Positions 48,024-58,405 of a stretch of DNA of 64,000 nt are shown piece by piece. A program made the translations under genes and the position numbers. The stretch lies in NCBI RefSeq assembly GCF_017873215.1, contig NZ_JAGGKA010000019.1:24459-88458 (forward strand), written 5' to 3'. The stretch's first letter is position 1. The number at the start of each line of letters is the position of its first letter. Below the pieces are notes generated by a model. It was given only the letters and a program-made list of their open reading frames with translations. It ran no database searches and was not told the origin of the DNA. Source of the stretch: Clostridium tetanomorphum. Lineage in GTDB: Bacteria; Bacillota; Clostridia; Clostridiales; Clostridiaceae.

Positions 48024-50534
48024 ATGGGAATATTTCAAAAAATTTTTGGTACATATAGTGATAGAGAAGTAAAAAGAATAATTCCAATAGTAGATAAAAT
48101 AGATGCTTTAGATTCACAGATTCAAGCTTTAAGTGATGAACAGCTGAAGGAAAAAACTGACGAATTTAAAAAGAGACTAGAAAATGGAGAAACATTAGAT
48201 GATATTTTAGTGGAAGCCTTTGCGGTAGTTAGAGAAGCAGCTTATAGAACTATAGGTTTAAAGCACTATAGAGAGCAGCTTATAGGTGGAGTTGTTCTTC
48301 ATCAAGGAAGAATTGCAGAAATGAAGACTGGTGAAGGTAAGACATTGGTTGCTACTGCACCAGCATATTTGAATGCTTTAGCTGGAAAAGGAGTTCATAT
48401 AGTAACTGTTAATGATTATTTGGCTAAAAGAGATAGAGATTTGATGGGACCTGTTTATGAATTTTTAGGATTGAAAGCAGGAGTTATTCTTCATGATTTG
48501 GATCAAACTCAAAGACAAGAAAATTATAATTGCGATATAACTTATGGAACAAACAGTGAATTTGGATTTGATTATCTAAGAGATAACATGGTAATTTATA
48601 AGGAAGAAAAAGTTCAAAGGGAATTAAATTTTGCTATAGTAGATGAAGTTGACTCTATATTAATTGATGAAGCTAGAACACCTCTTATTATATCTGGTCA
48701 AGGAGAAAAATCTACAGAGTTCTATAAAGTTGCAGATTATTTTGCAAAATCTCTGATTAAAGATACTGATTTTACAGTAGATGAAAAGGCCAATTCTGTA
48801 ATTCTTACTGATGAAGGTGTAAAAAAGGCAGAAACTTATTTCAGATTAGATAACTATGCAGATGCTGATAATATGGAAATACAACATCATGTAGTTCAAG
48901 CATTAAAGGCAAATTATATGATGAAAATGGATAAGGACTATATAGTAAGAGACGGAGAAGTAATGATAGTAGATGAATTTACTGGTAGAGTTATGGAAGG
49001 AAGAAGATATAGTGATGGGTTACACCAAGCTATAGAAGCTAAAGAAGGAGTTAATGTAGAGAGAGAATCAAAGACTTTAGCTACAATAACATATCAGAAT
49101 TATTTTAGAATGTTCAAAAAGCTATCAGGTATGACAGGTACTGCTTTAACAGAAGAAGGAGAATTTAGAGAAATATATGGTCTTGATGTAATAGTAGTTC
49201 CTACTCATAAGCCAATTGCAAGAATAGATCAATCAGATTTAGTATATAAAACTGCAAAAGGTAAATTTAAAGCTATAGTAGATGAAATAGTTGAAACTAA
49301 TAAAAAAGGTCAGCCTGTACTTGTAGGTACAGTAAGTATCGAAAAATCAGAATTACTTTCAGAAATGCTTAAAAAGAAAGGAGTTCGTCATCAAGTTCTT
49401 AATGCAAAGTATCATGAAAAGGAAGCAGAAATAGTATCCCATGCTGGTGAGTATGGAATGGTAACTATAGCTACTAATATGGCTGGACGTGGTACGGATA
49501 TTAAATTAGGAGATGGAGTAGTAGAAGTAGGTGGACTTAAAATAATTGGAACAGAAAGACATGAATCAAGAAGAATTGATAATCAGTTAAGAGGACGTTC
49601 CGGACGTCAAGGAGATCCAGGTGAATCAAGATTTTATGTGTCATTAGAAGATGACTTAATGAGAATTTTTGGATCTGATAAATTAAAAGGAATAGTTGAA
49701 AAATTGGGTCTTGGGGATGATGAAGCAATAGAAAGTAAAATGGTTAGTAATGCTATAGAAAACGCCCAAAAGAAAGTAGAAGGAAATAACTTTGACATAA
49801 GAAAAACATTAATACAATATGATGATGTTATAAATAAACAAAGAGAAATAATTTATAAGCAAAGATCTGAAGTTCTTGAAGGTGTAGATTTAAAAGAGCA
49901 AATTCAGGAAATGATAAAGGATACCATTTATTTAGCAGTAGATTCCCACATTTCTGGGGTAGAAGAAGAATTTGAAAATGAATTAGAGAAGCTTATAGAT
50001 TATTTAGAAGACGTATATATGCCAAAGGATTATATAAAAGTTGAGGATTTAAGTGAATTATCTAACGATGAAATCAAAGAAAAGTTATTTAATATTGCAC
50101 ATAATATGTATATAGAAAAAGAAGAAGATTTTGGCTCAGAACAAATGAGAGAGATAGAGAGAGTTATTCTTTTAAGAGTTGTTGATACTAAATGGATGGA
50201 TCATATAGATAATATGGATCATATGAAACAAGGTATAGGTCTTAGAGCTTATAAACAACAGGATCCAGTTCAGGCTTATCAGTTTGAAGGAAGCGAAATG
50301 TTCGATGAAATGATTTATAACATAAAAGTAGAGACTATAAAATATTTATTCCATGTTCAGATACAAAAAGCTCCAGAAAGAGAAAGAGTAGCTAAAGAAA
50401 CTGCTACAAATCAAGGTGGAGATAATTCTGTTAAGAAGGAACCTATAAGAAAAGAGCATACAGTAGGTAGAAATGATCCTTGTCCATGTGGAAGTGGTAA
50501 AAAATACAAAAATTGTTGTGGAAGAGAAGCATAA
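48024..50534 (+). CDS. secA: Preprotein translocase ATPase SecA
   Basis: Motor of the Sec export pathway, 836 residues. Seen: [11 protein letters not shown] nucleotide-binding motif A (about 100-110), [32 protein letters not shown] and [13 protein letters not shown] in nucleotide domain 2, and the C-terminal zinc/SecB-type tail [15 protein letters not shown]. It is of the single main SecA type rather than the accessory SecA2, which lacks such a tail. Followed by an imperfect hairpin and prfB, the usual order secA-prfB. Confidence 0.98.
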   Translation: MGIFQKIFGTYSDREVKRIIPIVDKIDALDSQIQALSDEQLKEKTDEFKKRLENGETLDDILVEAFAVVREAAYRTIGLKHYREQLIGGVVLHQGRIAEMKTGEGKTLVATAPAYLNALAGKGVHIVTVNDYLAKRDRDLMGPVYEFLGLKAGVILHDLDQTQRQENYNCDITYGTNSEFGFDYLRDNMVIYKEEKVQRELNFAIVDEVDSILIDEARTPLIISGQGEKSTEFYKVADYFAKSLIKDTDFTVDEKANSVILTDEGVKKAETYFRLDNYADADNMEIQHHVVQALKANYMMKMDKDYIVRDGEVMIVDEFTGRVMEGRRYSDGLHQAIEAKEGVNVERESKTLATITYQNYFRMFKKLSGMTGTALTEEGEFREIYGLDVIVVPTHKPIARIDQSDLVYKTAKGKFKAIVDEIVETNKKGQPVLVGTVSIEKSELLSEMLKKKGVRHQVLNAKYHEKEAEIVSHAGEYGMVTIATNMAGRGTDIKLGDGVVEVGGLKIIGTERHESRRIDNQLRGRSGRQGDPGESRFYVSLEDDLMRIFGSDKLKGIVEKLGLGDDEAIESKMVSNAIENAQKKVEGNNFDIRKTLIQYDDVINKQREIIYKQRSEVLEGVDLKEQIQEMIKDTIYLAVDSHISGVEEEFENELEKLIDYLEDVYMPKDYIKVEDLSELSNDEIKEKLFNIAHNMYIEKEEDFGSEQMREIERVILLRVVDTKWMDHIDNMDHMKQGIGLRAYKQQDPVQAYQFEGSEMFDEMIYNIKVETIKYLFHVQIQKAPERERVAKETATNQGGDNSVKKEPIRKEHTVGRNDPCPCGSGKKYKNCCGREA

Positions 50535-50576
50535 TAATTTAGAATTTAATTTGGATAAATTAAATATATAAACTTG

Positions 50577-50629
50577 ATGGAGGATTTAGAGTTATAATTT
50601 TTATTGTATAATTCTCAATTCTCCATTTT
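50577..50629 (+). terminator. Imperfect inverted repeat between secA and prfB
   Basis: ATGGAG...TATAA pairs with TATAA...CTCCAT over about 20 bases with several mismatches and a TTTT tail; may be a leaky terminator. Confidence 0.45.
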
Positions 50630-50656
50630 GATATTATTTTTAAAGGAGTTGATAGA

Positions 50657-51755
50657 ATGCTATTAGAGGTGGAAGGAGCAGTTAATATTCTTAATAACCT
50701 TAAAAGTACTTTAGGAGAGATAGGTGATTCACTTTGACTTAACATCGCTTAAGTTTAAGGTGGAAGAATTACAGAACAAAATGCAAGAATCTGAGTTTTG
50801 GAATGATATTAAAAAAGCACAGGAAATAACTCAAGAAGAAAAGTTTTTAAAAGATAGAATAGAAAAATATGATGAATTTTTGTGTAAAATAGAGGATAAT
50901 AAAATATTTATAGAGTTAATAGAAGAAGATGATGAAAAGTCTATAAAAGAAATATTAAAAGAAATAGATGACTTAAAAAAGGACATAGAAAATTTTAGGA
51001 TAGAGGTACTTCTTTCAGGAGAATATGATAGAAATAATGCTATAATAACTTTACACGCAGGTGTTGGGGGAACAGATGCTCAAGATTGGACAGAAATGTT
51101 ACTAAGAATGTATACTAGATGGTGCGAGAAAAAAGGATATAAAGTGGAAAATATTGACTTATTGCCAGGAGATGAAGCAGGAATAAAGAGTGTTACTTTA
51201 AGAATAAGTGGAGATTTTGTTTATGGGTATTTTAAGGCTGAAAAGGGAATACATAGACTTGTAAGAATATCGCCTTTTAATGCTAATGGTAAGAGACAAA
51301 CTTCCTTTGCATCATTGGAAGTATTACCTGAACTTACAGAAAGCCAAGATATAGACATAAGACCAGAAGATTTAAAAATAGATACTTATAGAGCAGGAGG
51401 AGCAGGGGGACAATATGTGAATAAAACTGAATCTGCTATTAGAATAACTCATATACCTACGGGAATAGTGGTACAATGTCAAAATGAACGAAGTCAACAT
51501 TCAAATAAAGAAACAGCTTTAAAAATGTTAAAATCAAAGTTAGTAGAATTAAAGGAAGCTGCTCATAAGGAAAAAATAGAGGATTTAACAGGAGAATTAA
51601 AAGATATGGGTTGGGGAAGTCAAATAAGATCATATGTATTTCATCCATATAATTTAGTTAAAGATCATAGAACTGGTGCAGAAACAAGTAATTTGGGAGC
51701 AGTAATGAATGGGGATATAGACTTATTTATAAATGAATATCTTAAGCAAAAATAA
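50657..51755 (+). CDS. prfB: Peptide chain release factor 2, programmed +1 frameshift
   Basis: Recognises UGA and UAA. The gene starts at ATG 50657 with AAAGGAGT before it and encodes 26 residues (MLLEVEG...IGDSL) in the first frame, then meets CTT TGA C at 50732-50738. Reading shifts +1 at CTT to continue from GAC at 50736, giving 365 residues in all. An internal Shine-Dalgarno-like AGGTGA (50722-50727) 4 bases before the CTT helps shifting. The second part has the tripeptide anticodon SPF (RISPFNANG) and catalytic GGAGGQYVN. This is the standard RF2 autoregulation: low RF2 favours the shift. Confidence 0.97.
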
Positions 51756-51756
51756 T

Positions 51757-51796
51757 ATAAGTTAAAGGTGCTAAGTTAGCACCTTTTTAACTTATA
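51757..51796. terminator. Bidirectional terminator between prfB and the M28 peptidase gene
   Basis: Stem AAGTTAAAGGTGCT with AGCACCTTTTTAACTT; its right arm codes for the end of the minus-strand gene. Confidence 0.8.
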
Positions 51797-53113
51797 AGAT
51801 GTATTGAACAAGATTATTAAGACTATAAATGAAATTATAGAAAATGCTTTATAGTGTATGATTAATGGATTGTTATCAAAGGCATAGTTAATGATTTCTT
51901 CTTGAATTATTTTAAAGCATCTATCTATGGATTGTTTGCTTATAAAAGAAGCTTTGTCATTAGGAGTATGAATACGACTTGAATCATTATCTATAAGTGT
52001 TATTGCATTTATATTAGCATCGGTGAAAGCACTATGATCGCTAGAATCTTCAAATAAATAGTTAAAGTATATTTTTTCTTTAGAGCATACATTGGCAGTA
52101 GATTTTATAAGAGGAGAGTTTACAGAATCATTTTTTCCACCCATTATGCATAAAGGTGCTGAATTATCAGTACCTATCATATCAAAATTAAAAACTTTAC
52201 TACTCTCTATTAGCTTATAATAATCCTGAACAAATTTTTTAGAGCCTAGACATCCGAATTCTTCTCCATTAAAAGCTATGAATAATATATCATTAGTAGG
52301 TTTGCCAATGGATTTCAAATATTTACTCATCTCAATTATAAAAGCTGTACCAGATGCATTATCTAAAGCGCCAGGATATACAGTATTGTTTAAATCAGAG
52401 CCTAAATGATCAAAATGTGCTGAAAGAACAATAGGAGAAGAAGAATTTTTCCCTTTTATGAAAGCTGTTACATTATTTATTTCAGCTTTATTTATTTTAA
52501 AAGGTATAAAACATTCTAATATACAGTCGTTATCTATAAATTTTTCAATATCATTTTTTGTAGATTGAGTTATCATAATATACATATCCATTTCAGATTC
52601 AGGGAAAAAAGAGCTTCTAAAATTTAAATTATCATTTTCGGGAACAAAAAATAAAAAATTACCTTTTTCTGTAGATACAGTAAAGAAGTTTTTATCAAAA
52701 TGAATTTTATCTGATGAGTTTAGAATAACTTTATTACTTTTAAAGTTTAACATTTCCTCTTTAAAATCTTTTGAGTAAATATAATCTTTTATAACTATTT
52801 TGTCTTTATTCAAAATTCTGAGATAAGGTTTTCCGGGTATTTTCTCAGGGTAATAAGTAGTAAAGTTATGGTAATAATTATTATTAAGAGGACTAAGTTT
52901 ATTTTCTATAAATTTATTTTTTATAAAGTTAGATGCCTCTATATTTTCTACTGTACCTGCCAATCGACCATTAAATTCTTCTGAGGATAGATATTCTATA
53001 TTTTTTTTAACGCAATAGCTATCAAAAGATTTTATAGATATCATGAAATTAAAACTAAGATAAAAAATTATTAAAGATAAAGAAAGTAAATAATAAAAGA
53101 AATTTTTATACAT
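51776..53113 (-). CDS. Membrane-bound M28-family metallopeptidase
   Basis: A 445-residue protein with an N-terminal signal or anchor helix (about 4-24), an extracytoplasmic body, and a C-terminal membrane helix (about 417-438). The zinc peptidase core spans about 215-410: the ligands are H and D in SAHFDHLG and GALDNASG, Glu pair in FNGEEFG, Asp in NFDMIG, and His in RIHTPND. All five positions are intact, so aminopeptidase-type activity is inferred. Two-end membrane anchoring is unusual for the family. The substrate is unknown. Divergent from tex. Confidence 0.82.
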   Translation of the reverse strand: MYKNFFYYLLSLSLIIFYLSFNFMISIKSFDSYCVKKNIEYLSSEEFNGRLAGTVENIEASNFIKNKFIENKLSPLNNNYYHNFTTYYPEKIPGKPYLRILNKDKIVIKDYIYSKDFKEEMLNFKSNKVILNSSDKIHFDKNFFTVSTEKGNFLFFVPENDNLNFRSSFFPESEMDMYIMITQSTKNDIEKFIDNDCILECFIPFKINKAEINNVTAFIKGKNSSSPIVLSAHFDHLGSDLNNTVYPGALDNASGTAFIIEMSKYLKSIGKPTNDILFIAFNGEEFGCLGSKKFVQDYYKLIESSKVFNFDMIGTDNSAPLCIMGGKNDSVNSPLIKSTANVCSKEKIYFNYLFEDSSDHSAFTDANINAITLIDNDSSRIHTPNDKASFISKQSIDRCFKIIQEEIINYAFDNNPLIIHYKAFSIISFIVLIILFNTSYKLKRC

Positions 53114-53155
53114 AATGTTCTCCTATAAATTAATGCTCTTATAAAATATATTACA

Positions 53156-53185
53156 TTGCAAAATAGTATATAACTGTTGTAAAAT
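53156..53185 (+). promoter_or_regulatory. Candidate promoter of tex
   Basis: TTGCAA (53156-53161) and TAAAAT (53180-53185), 18-base spacer. Confidence 0.35.
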
Positions 53186-53236
53186 AATTTTGGTTAACGA
53201 TTGCTTTGGAATAAAATTTAAAATATGGAGGTAAAT

Positions 53237-55396
53237 ATGAAAAAAATCGAAGAGAGATTAAGTGAAGAATTAAAAATTAGCATAAAACAGGTTAATAATG
53301 TTATAGATTTACTAGATCAAGGTAATACTATTCCTTTTATTGCTAGATATAGAAAAGAAGTAACTGGAGGTTTAACAGATGTAATTTTAAGACAACTATC
53401 TGATAGACTCATTTATTTAAGAAATTTAGATCAAAGAAAAGAAGATGTTATAAGAATTATAGATGAACATGGAAAGCTAACTGAAGAATTAAAAAATAAG
53501 ATATTAAAATGTGATACATTAACAGAAGTAGAAGATTTATATAGACCTTTTAGGTCTAAAAAAAGAACAAGAGCTACTATTGCATTAGAAAGAGGTTTAA
53601 AACCATTAGCAGATATAATATTGAATGGAAAATTTAAAGGTGTAATTGAGGAAGAGGCAAGTAAATACATAAATGAGGAAAAAGGAGTTAGCACTTCAGA
53701 GGAGGCTTTAGAAGGGGCTCAAGATATAATTAGCGAAGTTATATCTGATGAAGCGGAATATAGAAAGTGGATAAGGGCTTTTGTAAATAAAGAGGGAGTA
53801 ATTCAAACTAGTGGAGAAAGTAACGAATCAACTCCTTATGAAATGTATTATAAATATAGTGAAGCTGTAAAAAGTATACCTTCCCATAGAATACTAGCTA
53901 TAAATAGAGGGGAAAAGGAAAAAATTCTTTCAGTTAAAATTGTGACTAATACTGATAAAATAATAGAATATCTAAGAACAAAAGTGTTAAAAGGAAATTC
54001 ATTGACAGATTTATACTTAGAAAAAAGTATAGAAGATTCTTTGAAAAGGCTTATTTATCCTTCTATAGAAAGAGAAATTAGATCCGAATTAACTGATAGA
54101 GGAGAGGAAGGCGCTATTGATATATTCAAGGCTAATTTGAAAGCACTTTTAATGCAAGCTCCAATAAAAGGAAAAGTAGTATTAGGCTATGATCCAGGAT
54201 TTAGAACAGGATGTAAGATAGCAGTATTGGATGACACAGGAAAACTTTTAGATATATCAACTGTTTATGCTACTGCACCTCAAAATGATATAGAGGGATC
54301 GGTTAAGAAGCTAAAGGAATTAATATACAAATATAATGTAGATGTAATTTCATTGGGAAATGGTACTGCTAGTAGAGAATCTGAACAGGTTATAGAAAAA
54401 GTTATTAACGAAGTAAAAGAGGAGAAGGGAAAATCCCTTTATTATGTAATAGTATCAGAAGCAGGAGCATCTGTTTATTCAGCATCTGAACTTGCAGTAA
54501 GGGAATATCCTAATATTGATGTATCTATAAGAGGAGCTATATCTATAGGAAGAAGATTACAGGATCCATTAGCTGAACTTGTGAAGATTGATCCTAAGGC
54601 TATAGGAGTAGGACAGTATCAACATGATGTAACTCCTAAGAAATTAGATCAATCTTTAAAAGGAGTAGTTGAGGATTGTGTTAATAATGTAGGTGTGGAT
54701 TTAAATATAGCGACTCCATCTTTATTATCATATGTTTCTGGAGTAAATTCATCAATAGCTGAAAATATAGTAGCTTATAGGGAGGAAAATGGTAAATTTA
54801 AAAACAGGAAGGAACTTCTTAAAGTGAAAAGATTAGGGGCAAAAGCTTTTGAACAATGTGCGGGGTTCTTAAGAGTAATGGAAAGTGACGAAGTTTTGGA
54901 CAATACTTCAGTGCATCCAGAATCTTATGAAGGGGCCAAGAAGTTACTGGATATATTAGAATATGATATCGAGGAACTTAATAATAATAAGTTAAAAGAT
55001 ATAGAGAAGAGAGTTGAAAATATAGGTATGGAAAATTTATCTAAGGGATTGAATCTAGGTATACCTACTTTGAAAGATATAATAAAAGAATTGAAAAAAC
55101 CAGGTAGAGATCCAAGAGAAAAATTACCTAAACCAATATTTAAAACTGGAGTTATAGATATAAATCAGCTTAAACCAGGGATGGTGCTTATGGGCACTGT
55201 AAGAAACGTGGCGGACTTTGGTGCTTTTATAGATATAGGAGTACATCAAGATGGATTAGTGCATATAAGTCAATTATCTGATAGTTTTGTAAAACATCCA
55301 TTAGATGTAGTTAAGGTAGGCGATATAGTAAAGGTAACAGTATTAGAAATTGATGAAAAAAGAAAAAGAATATCTTTAAGTATGAAAGAACAATAG
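53237..55396 (+). CDS. tex: Tex family RNA-binding/transcription protein
   Basis: 719-residue Tex protein, an essential-type transcription accessory factor binding nucleic acids. N-terminal helical region with GNTIPFIARYRKEVTGGL (about 30-50), a YqgF-like RNase H fold with VVLGYDPGFRTGCK (about 312-325), helix-hairpin-helix repeats (about 485-560, GVNSSIAENIVAYREENGKF), and a C-terminal S1 RNA-binding domain (about 645-719, GMVLMGTVRNVADFGAF). The ATG at 53225 is inside the GGAGG region; the ATG at 53237 is the better start with normal spacing. Confidence 0.95.
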   Translation: MKKIEERLSEELKISIKQVNNVIDLLDQGNTIPFIARYRKEVTGGLTDVILRQLSDRLIYLRNLDQRKEDVIRIIDEHGKLTEELKNKILKCDTLTEVEDLYRPFRSKKRTRATIALERGLKPLADIILNGKFKGVIEEEASKYINEEKGVSTSEEALEGAQDIISEVISDEAEYRKWIRAFVNKEGVIQTSGESNESTPYEMYYKYSEAVKSIPSHRILAINRGEKEKILSVKIVTNTDKIIEYLRTKVLKGNSLTDLYLEKSIEDSLKRLIYPSIEREIRSELTDRGEEGAIDIFKANLKALLMQAPIKGKVVLGYDPGFRTGCKIAVLDDTGKLLDISTVYATAPQNDIEGSVKKLKELIYKYNVDVISLGNGTASRESEQVIEKVINEVKEEKGKSLYYVIVSEAGASVYSASELAVREYPNIDVSIRGAISIGRRLQDPLAELVKIDPKAIGVGQYQHDVTPKKLDQSLKGVVEDCVNNVGVDLNIATPSLLSYVSGVNSSIAENIVAYREENGKFKNRKELLKVKRLGAKAFEQCAGFLRVMESDEVLDNTSVHPESYEGAKKLLDILEYDIEELNNNKLKDIEKRVENIGMENLSKGLNLGIPTLKDIIKELKKPGRDPREKLPKPIFKTGVIDINQLKPGMVLMGTVRNVADFGAFIDIGVHQDGLVHISQLSDSFVKHPLDVVKVGDIVKVTVLEIDEKRKRISLSMKEQ

Positions 55397-55430
55397 AGAA
55401 ATAAAAAATAATATATTATATAGATTTCTA

Positions 55431-55459
55431 TTGAATTTTAAATAAAAGTATCATATAAT
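55431..55459 (+). promoter_or_regulatory. Promoter of the FMN riboswitch-ribU unit
   Basis: TTGAAT (55431-55436) and TATAAT (55454-55459), 17-base spacer; predicted start about 25 bases before the riboswitch. Confidence 0.65.
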
Positions 55460-55490
55460 TACTTTGTAAAGTGATTATTAATAAAATAAT

Positions 55491-55650
55491 ATCTTCAGGG
55501 CGGGGTGTGATTCCCCACCGGCGGTAAAGCCCGCGAGCCGAAAGGCATGATTCGGTTAAATTCCGAAGCCGACAGTAAAGTCTGGATGAAAGAAGGTATG
55601 ATAAGGAATAAGTTTTTTAGCCCTGACTTTTTGATGTCAGGGTTTTTTTA
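55491..55650 (+). promoter_or_regulatory. FMN riboswitch (RFN element) with terminator
   Basis: All core RFN blocks are present: ATCTTCAGGGCGGGGTG, ATTCCCCACCGGCGGTAA, GCCCGCGAGCC, GATTCGGT/CCGAAGCCGACAGT and GGATGAAAGAAGG, at 55491-55599. After it lies a terminator with stem CCCTGAC/GTCAGGG (55621-55627 with 55636-55642) and a T7 run. Binding of FMN should end transcription before ribU. Confidence 0.97.
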
Positions 55651-55695
55651 TTGTACCATAGCTTAAGAAGATATGAGGATTAGGAGGGAGATTAA

Positions 55696-56316
55696 ATGAA
55701 AAATAACAAATTAAATGTATTAATAAAAGTATCATTACTTAGTGTTATGGGATTTTTATTAATGTATGTTGAATTGCCACTACCGTTGTTTCCAGAATTT
55801 CTTAAAATAGATGTTAGTGATCTACCAGCACTTATTGGAACTTTTGCATTAGGTCCAGTACAAGGAGTAATTATAGAATTAATAAAAAATATATTACATG
55901 GAATATTTGCTACCAAAACAGCATTTGTAGGAGAATTAGCAAACTTTTTGGTAGGATCAGTAATGATATTAACTGCAGGTTTTATATACAGAAATAACAA
56001 AAATAGAAAGTCTGCTATAATAGGTTTAATCTTTGGTACTATAGTTATGTCAGTAGCAGCAGGAATATTTAATTATTATTTATTATTACCATTATATGAA
56101 AGAGCTCTTCATATACCTTTGGAAGCATTTGTTCAATTAGCACAAAAAATTAATCCAAAAGTTACAAATATAAATGCTTTTATAATATGGACTATTATAC
56201 CGTTTAATTTTATAAAAGGTGTATTTGTGTCAATAATAACTGTTGTCATTTATAAGAGTGTATCACCTATACTTCACAAAGAAAGTATTAAAAAGCAGCT
56301 AGCAAATAATAATTAG
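55696..56316 (+). CDS. ribU: Riboflavin transporter RibU (ECF S component)
   Basis: Substrate-binding membrane subunit of an energy-coupling-factor transporter for riboflavin. 206 residues with about six helices and the N-terminal LLMYVELPLPLFPEFLKIDVSDLP region that in RibU lies at the binding site. The upstream FMN riboswitch directly supports riboflavin as substrate. The shared ATPase module (EcfAA'T) is not in the window. ATG follows TAGGAGGGAG. Confidence 0.95.
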   Translation: MKNNKLNVLIKVSLLSVMGFLLMYVELPLPLFPEFLKIDVSDLPALIGTFALGPVQGVIIELIKNILHGIFATKTAFVGELANFLVGSVMILTAGFIYRNNKNRKSAIIGLIFGTIVMSVAAGIFNYYLLLPLYERALHIPLEAFVQLAQKINPKVTNINAFIIWTIIPFNFIKGVFVSIITVVIYKSVSPILHKESIKKQLANNN

Positions 56317-56326
56317 TTTATATAAT

Positions 56327-56366
56327 AACATTAAAGCAAACTACTAAGGTAGTTTGCTTTAATGTT
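56327..56366 (+). terminator. Hairpin after ribU
   Basis: An 18-bp perfect stem (56327-56344 with 56349-56366) with 4-base loop; no long T run follows. Confidence 0.75.
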
Positions 56367-56403
56367 ATAATTATTTATACGATATATAAAGAGGGGTGAT
56401 TTT

Positions 56404-58107
56404 ATGGCAGGAATTTTCAATATAAATAATGCCTATAATCTTAATTCAAAAAGAATTACAAATAAACTGTCATTTCAAGTAGGAGAGGTATTTTTAGCAA
56501 GAATGATAAGTTTAGATGAAGGAAAAGGTGAAGTGTTATTAAGATTATTGGATGGCTGGCAATTCTCTGCTAAGTTAAAAAATCCTCTAGAGTTTTCATT
56601 AGAAGGACTTATAAAGTTCGAAGTAGATGGTTTTGAAGAAGGCCAACTCCAATTAACTATTTTAAACAATAAGAGTTCAGAAGAAAAATTAACCCAAGAT
56701 TCTATAGAAAACATATTAAAAGGTGAAAATATATCAGTAAGTAAAGAAGATTATGTTCTATTAGAAAAAATGGTTAAGCATAATATACAGCTTACAAAAG
56801 AAAATATATCTGAAGTTAAAACTTTAATAAATTTTATAAATAAAATTGCAAAGGATCCGTTGGAAGAAGAGGCTTTTATAAATAAGTATATAGAAAGTAG
56901 AGGTATAAATTTAAATTCGGATAAAGGTAGAGAAGTAGAGAATATACTAAAGGGATTTTTTTCTCAGTTAAAAGAATTAGATGAGGATAGTATTTTAACT
57001 CTTTTAGAAAATAATATAGATTTAACTGAAGATAATATAAAGAGTTTTAATAAGGTTTTTAAAGAACCTATGAGTATATATAAAAGTTTAGAAAAAATAC
57101 AAGATGAATGGAATAAATCTAACTATGAAAAAAATCTTCAATCAGAGAGGCATGACACTTTAAATAAGGAGACTTTACAACAGAATAAACAATCTGTAAA
57201 TAGAGATGATAATAAGAATATCTCTAATAAGGATATGAATAGTAAAGATATTATTAATAAAGATACTATGCAAGAATATAACAAAAATAATACATTGCCG
57301 TTGGGGAAAAATATAGAGGAAACATCAGAAAATTTTCCAGAAAAAGTATTAAAGAATGAAGAAGAAGGATTACAATTAAACAAAGATACAGTTAATGAAG
57401 AAAAAGTTTCTTTAAAAACTTCTCAAAAGGCAGAAACAAATGATATAGAAAAAAATAATTCTACCATCAATAAGAATATTGTAGAAAATAAAGAAAATCA
57501 AAGCAAAGATACCATAAGCAAAAAGGAAATTATTATAAAAAATAATATAGAAGATTTAGCTGATGGAATAAAGGATAAAATAAATGATAAAGTTAAAGAA
57601 ATGAAAGATACTATAAGTAATTTATTAACAAATAAGTCATCAGCAAAAGGAGAAGCATATGAAAAAGTTATTCAACTATTGAAAGGAGAAGTAAATAATT
57701 TTAAGGTATTCAATAATATTTCTGATGGATATTATTATATGGATTTACCTGTAAATATTAATAAAGAAGACTATCAATGTAAATTAATAATAAAAGATGA
57801 AAGAAAAAAAGGAAAGAAGATAGATAGAAGGAACGTTAAGATTGCTACTTCTGTAACAACTATTAATATGGGAGTGGTAGATGCATTTATATCAATAAAT
57901 AATATGAATATGAATGTGGATATAAAGTGTAAAGAACAGTGGGTGAAAATTTTGGACAAAGGAAAGGATAGAATATTGAAGGCATTAAGTGATATAGGGT
58001 ATAATGTATATGTTAAGGTAGAAGAGAAATCGGAAGATTTAGATATAGTTAATTGTAGAGAATTTTTTAATGATGAGAATATCGGTGCTATCAATGTAAA
58101 AGTGTAG
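56404..58107 (+). CDS. FliK-like protein outside a flagellar operon (YlqG type)
   Basis: 567 residues. A small folded N-terminal part (about 20-80, with VGEVFLARMISLDEGKGEVLLRL), a lysine/asparagine-rich low-complexity centre (about 235-400) with repeated KD/NK runs, and a C-terminal beta-rich domain (about 415-565) that resembles the hook-length-control domain of FliK (strand pattern VVDAFISINNMNMNVDIKC and GKDRILKALSDIGYNVYVKV). It is paired with an FlhB-type C-terminal domain gene just after it, like ylqG-ylqH in Bacillus. The role of this pair is not established. The family assignment for this gene depends on the partner. Confidence 0.62.
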   Translation: MAGIFNINNAYNLNSKRITNKLSFQVGEVFLARMISLDEGKGEVLLRLLDGWQFSAKLKNPLEFSLEGLIKFEVDGFEEGQLQLTILNNKSSEEKLTQDSIENILKGENISVSKEDYVLLEKMVKHNIQLTKENISEVKTLINFINKIAKDPLEEEAFINKYIESRGINLNSDKGREVENILKGFFSQLKELDEDSILTLLENNIDLTEDNIKSFNKVFKEPMSIYKSLEKIQDEWNKSNYEKNLQSERHDTLNKETLQQNKQSVNRDDNKNISNKDMNSKDIINKDTMQEYNKNNTLPLGKNIEETSENFPEKVLKNEEEGLQLNKDTVNEEKVSLKTSQKAETNDIEKNNSTINKNIVENKENQSKDTISKKEIIIKNNIEDLADGIKDKINDKVKEMKDTISNLLTNKSSAKGEAYEKVIQLLKGEVNNFKVFNNISDGYYYMDLPVNINKEDYQCKLIIKDERKKGKKIDRRNVKIATSVTTINMGVVDAFISINNMNMNVDIKCKEQWVKILDKGKDRILKALSDIGYNVYVKVEEKSEDLDIVNCREFFNDENIGAINVKV

Positions 58108-58137
58108 TGTTTTTTTACATATTAAGGGGGATATTTT

Positions 58138-58401
58138 ATGAAAAATAAAAAAGCAGCGGCTCTTTCATATGAAAAAGGATATGATGCCCCTGTAGTTACT
58201 GCGGCTGGCATGGGATATGTTGCGGATAAAATAGTAGAAAAAGCTCAAGATAATAATGTGCCTATAGTTTATGATGAAGAGTTAGCTGCTCTTTTAACTA
58301 ATGTAGATTTAGGAGATGAAATACCCTATGAATTATATGATGCTGTAGCTAAGGTTATAGCTTATGTAATGGATATAGATGAACTTATAGACAGAAGGTG
58401 A
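58138..58401 (+). CDS. FlhB C-terminal-domain-like export switch protein (YlqH type)
   Basis: 87 residues matching only the cytoplasmic domain of FlhB/YscU. Conserved blocks: AAALSYEKGYDAPVVTAAGMGYVADKI, NNVPIVYDEELAALL and IPYELYDAVAKVIAYV. The autocleavage NPTH motif of full FlhB is not found (the matching place is at the very start), and the membrane domain is absent. Similar solitary domains (YlqH, FlhX) occur in Firmicutes. It lies 30 bases after the FliK-like gene and 4 before the phosphoesterase. Confidence 0.85.
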   Translation: MKNKKAAALSYEKGYDAPVVTAAGMGYVADKIVEKAQDNNVPIVYDEELAALLTNVDLGDEIPYELYDAVAKVIAYVMDIDELIDRR

Positions 58402-58405
58402 ATAT

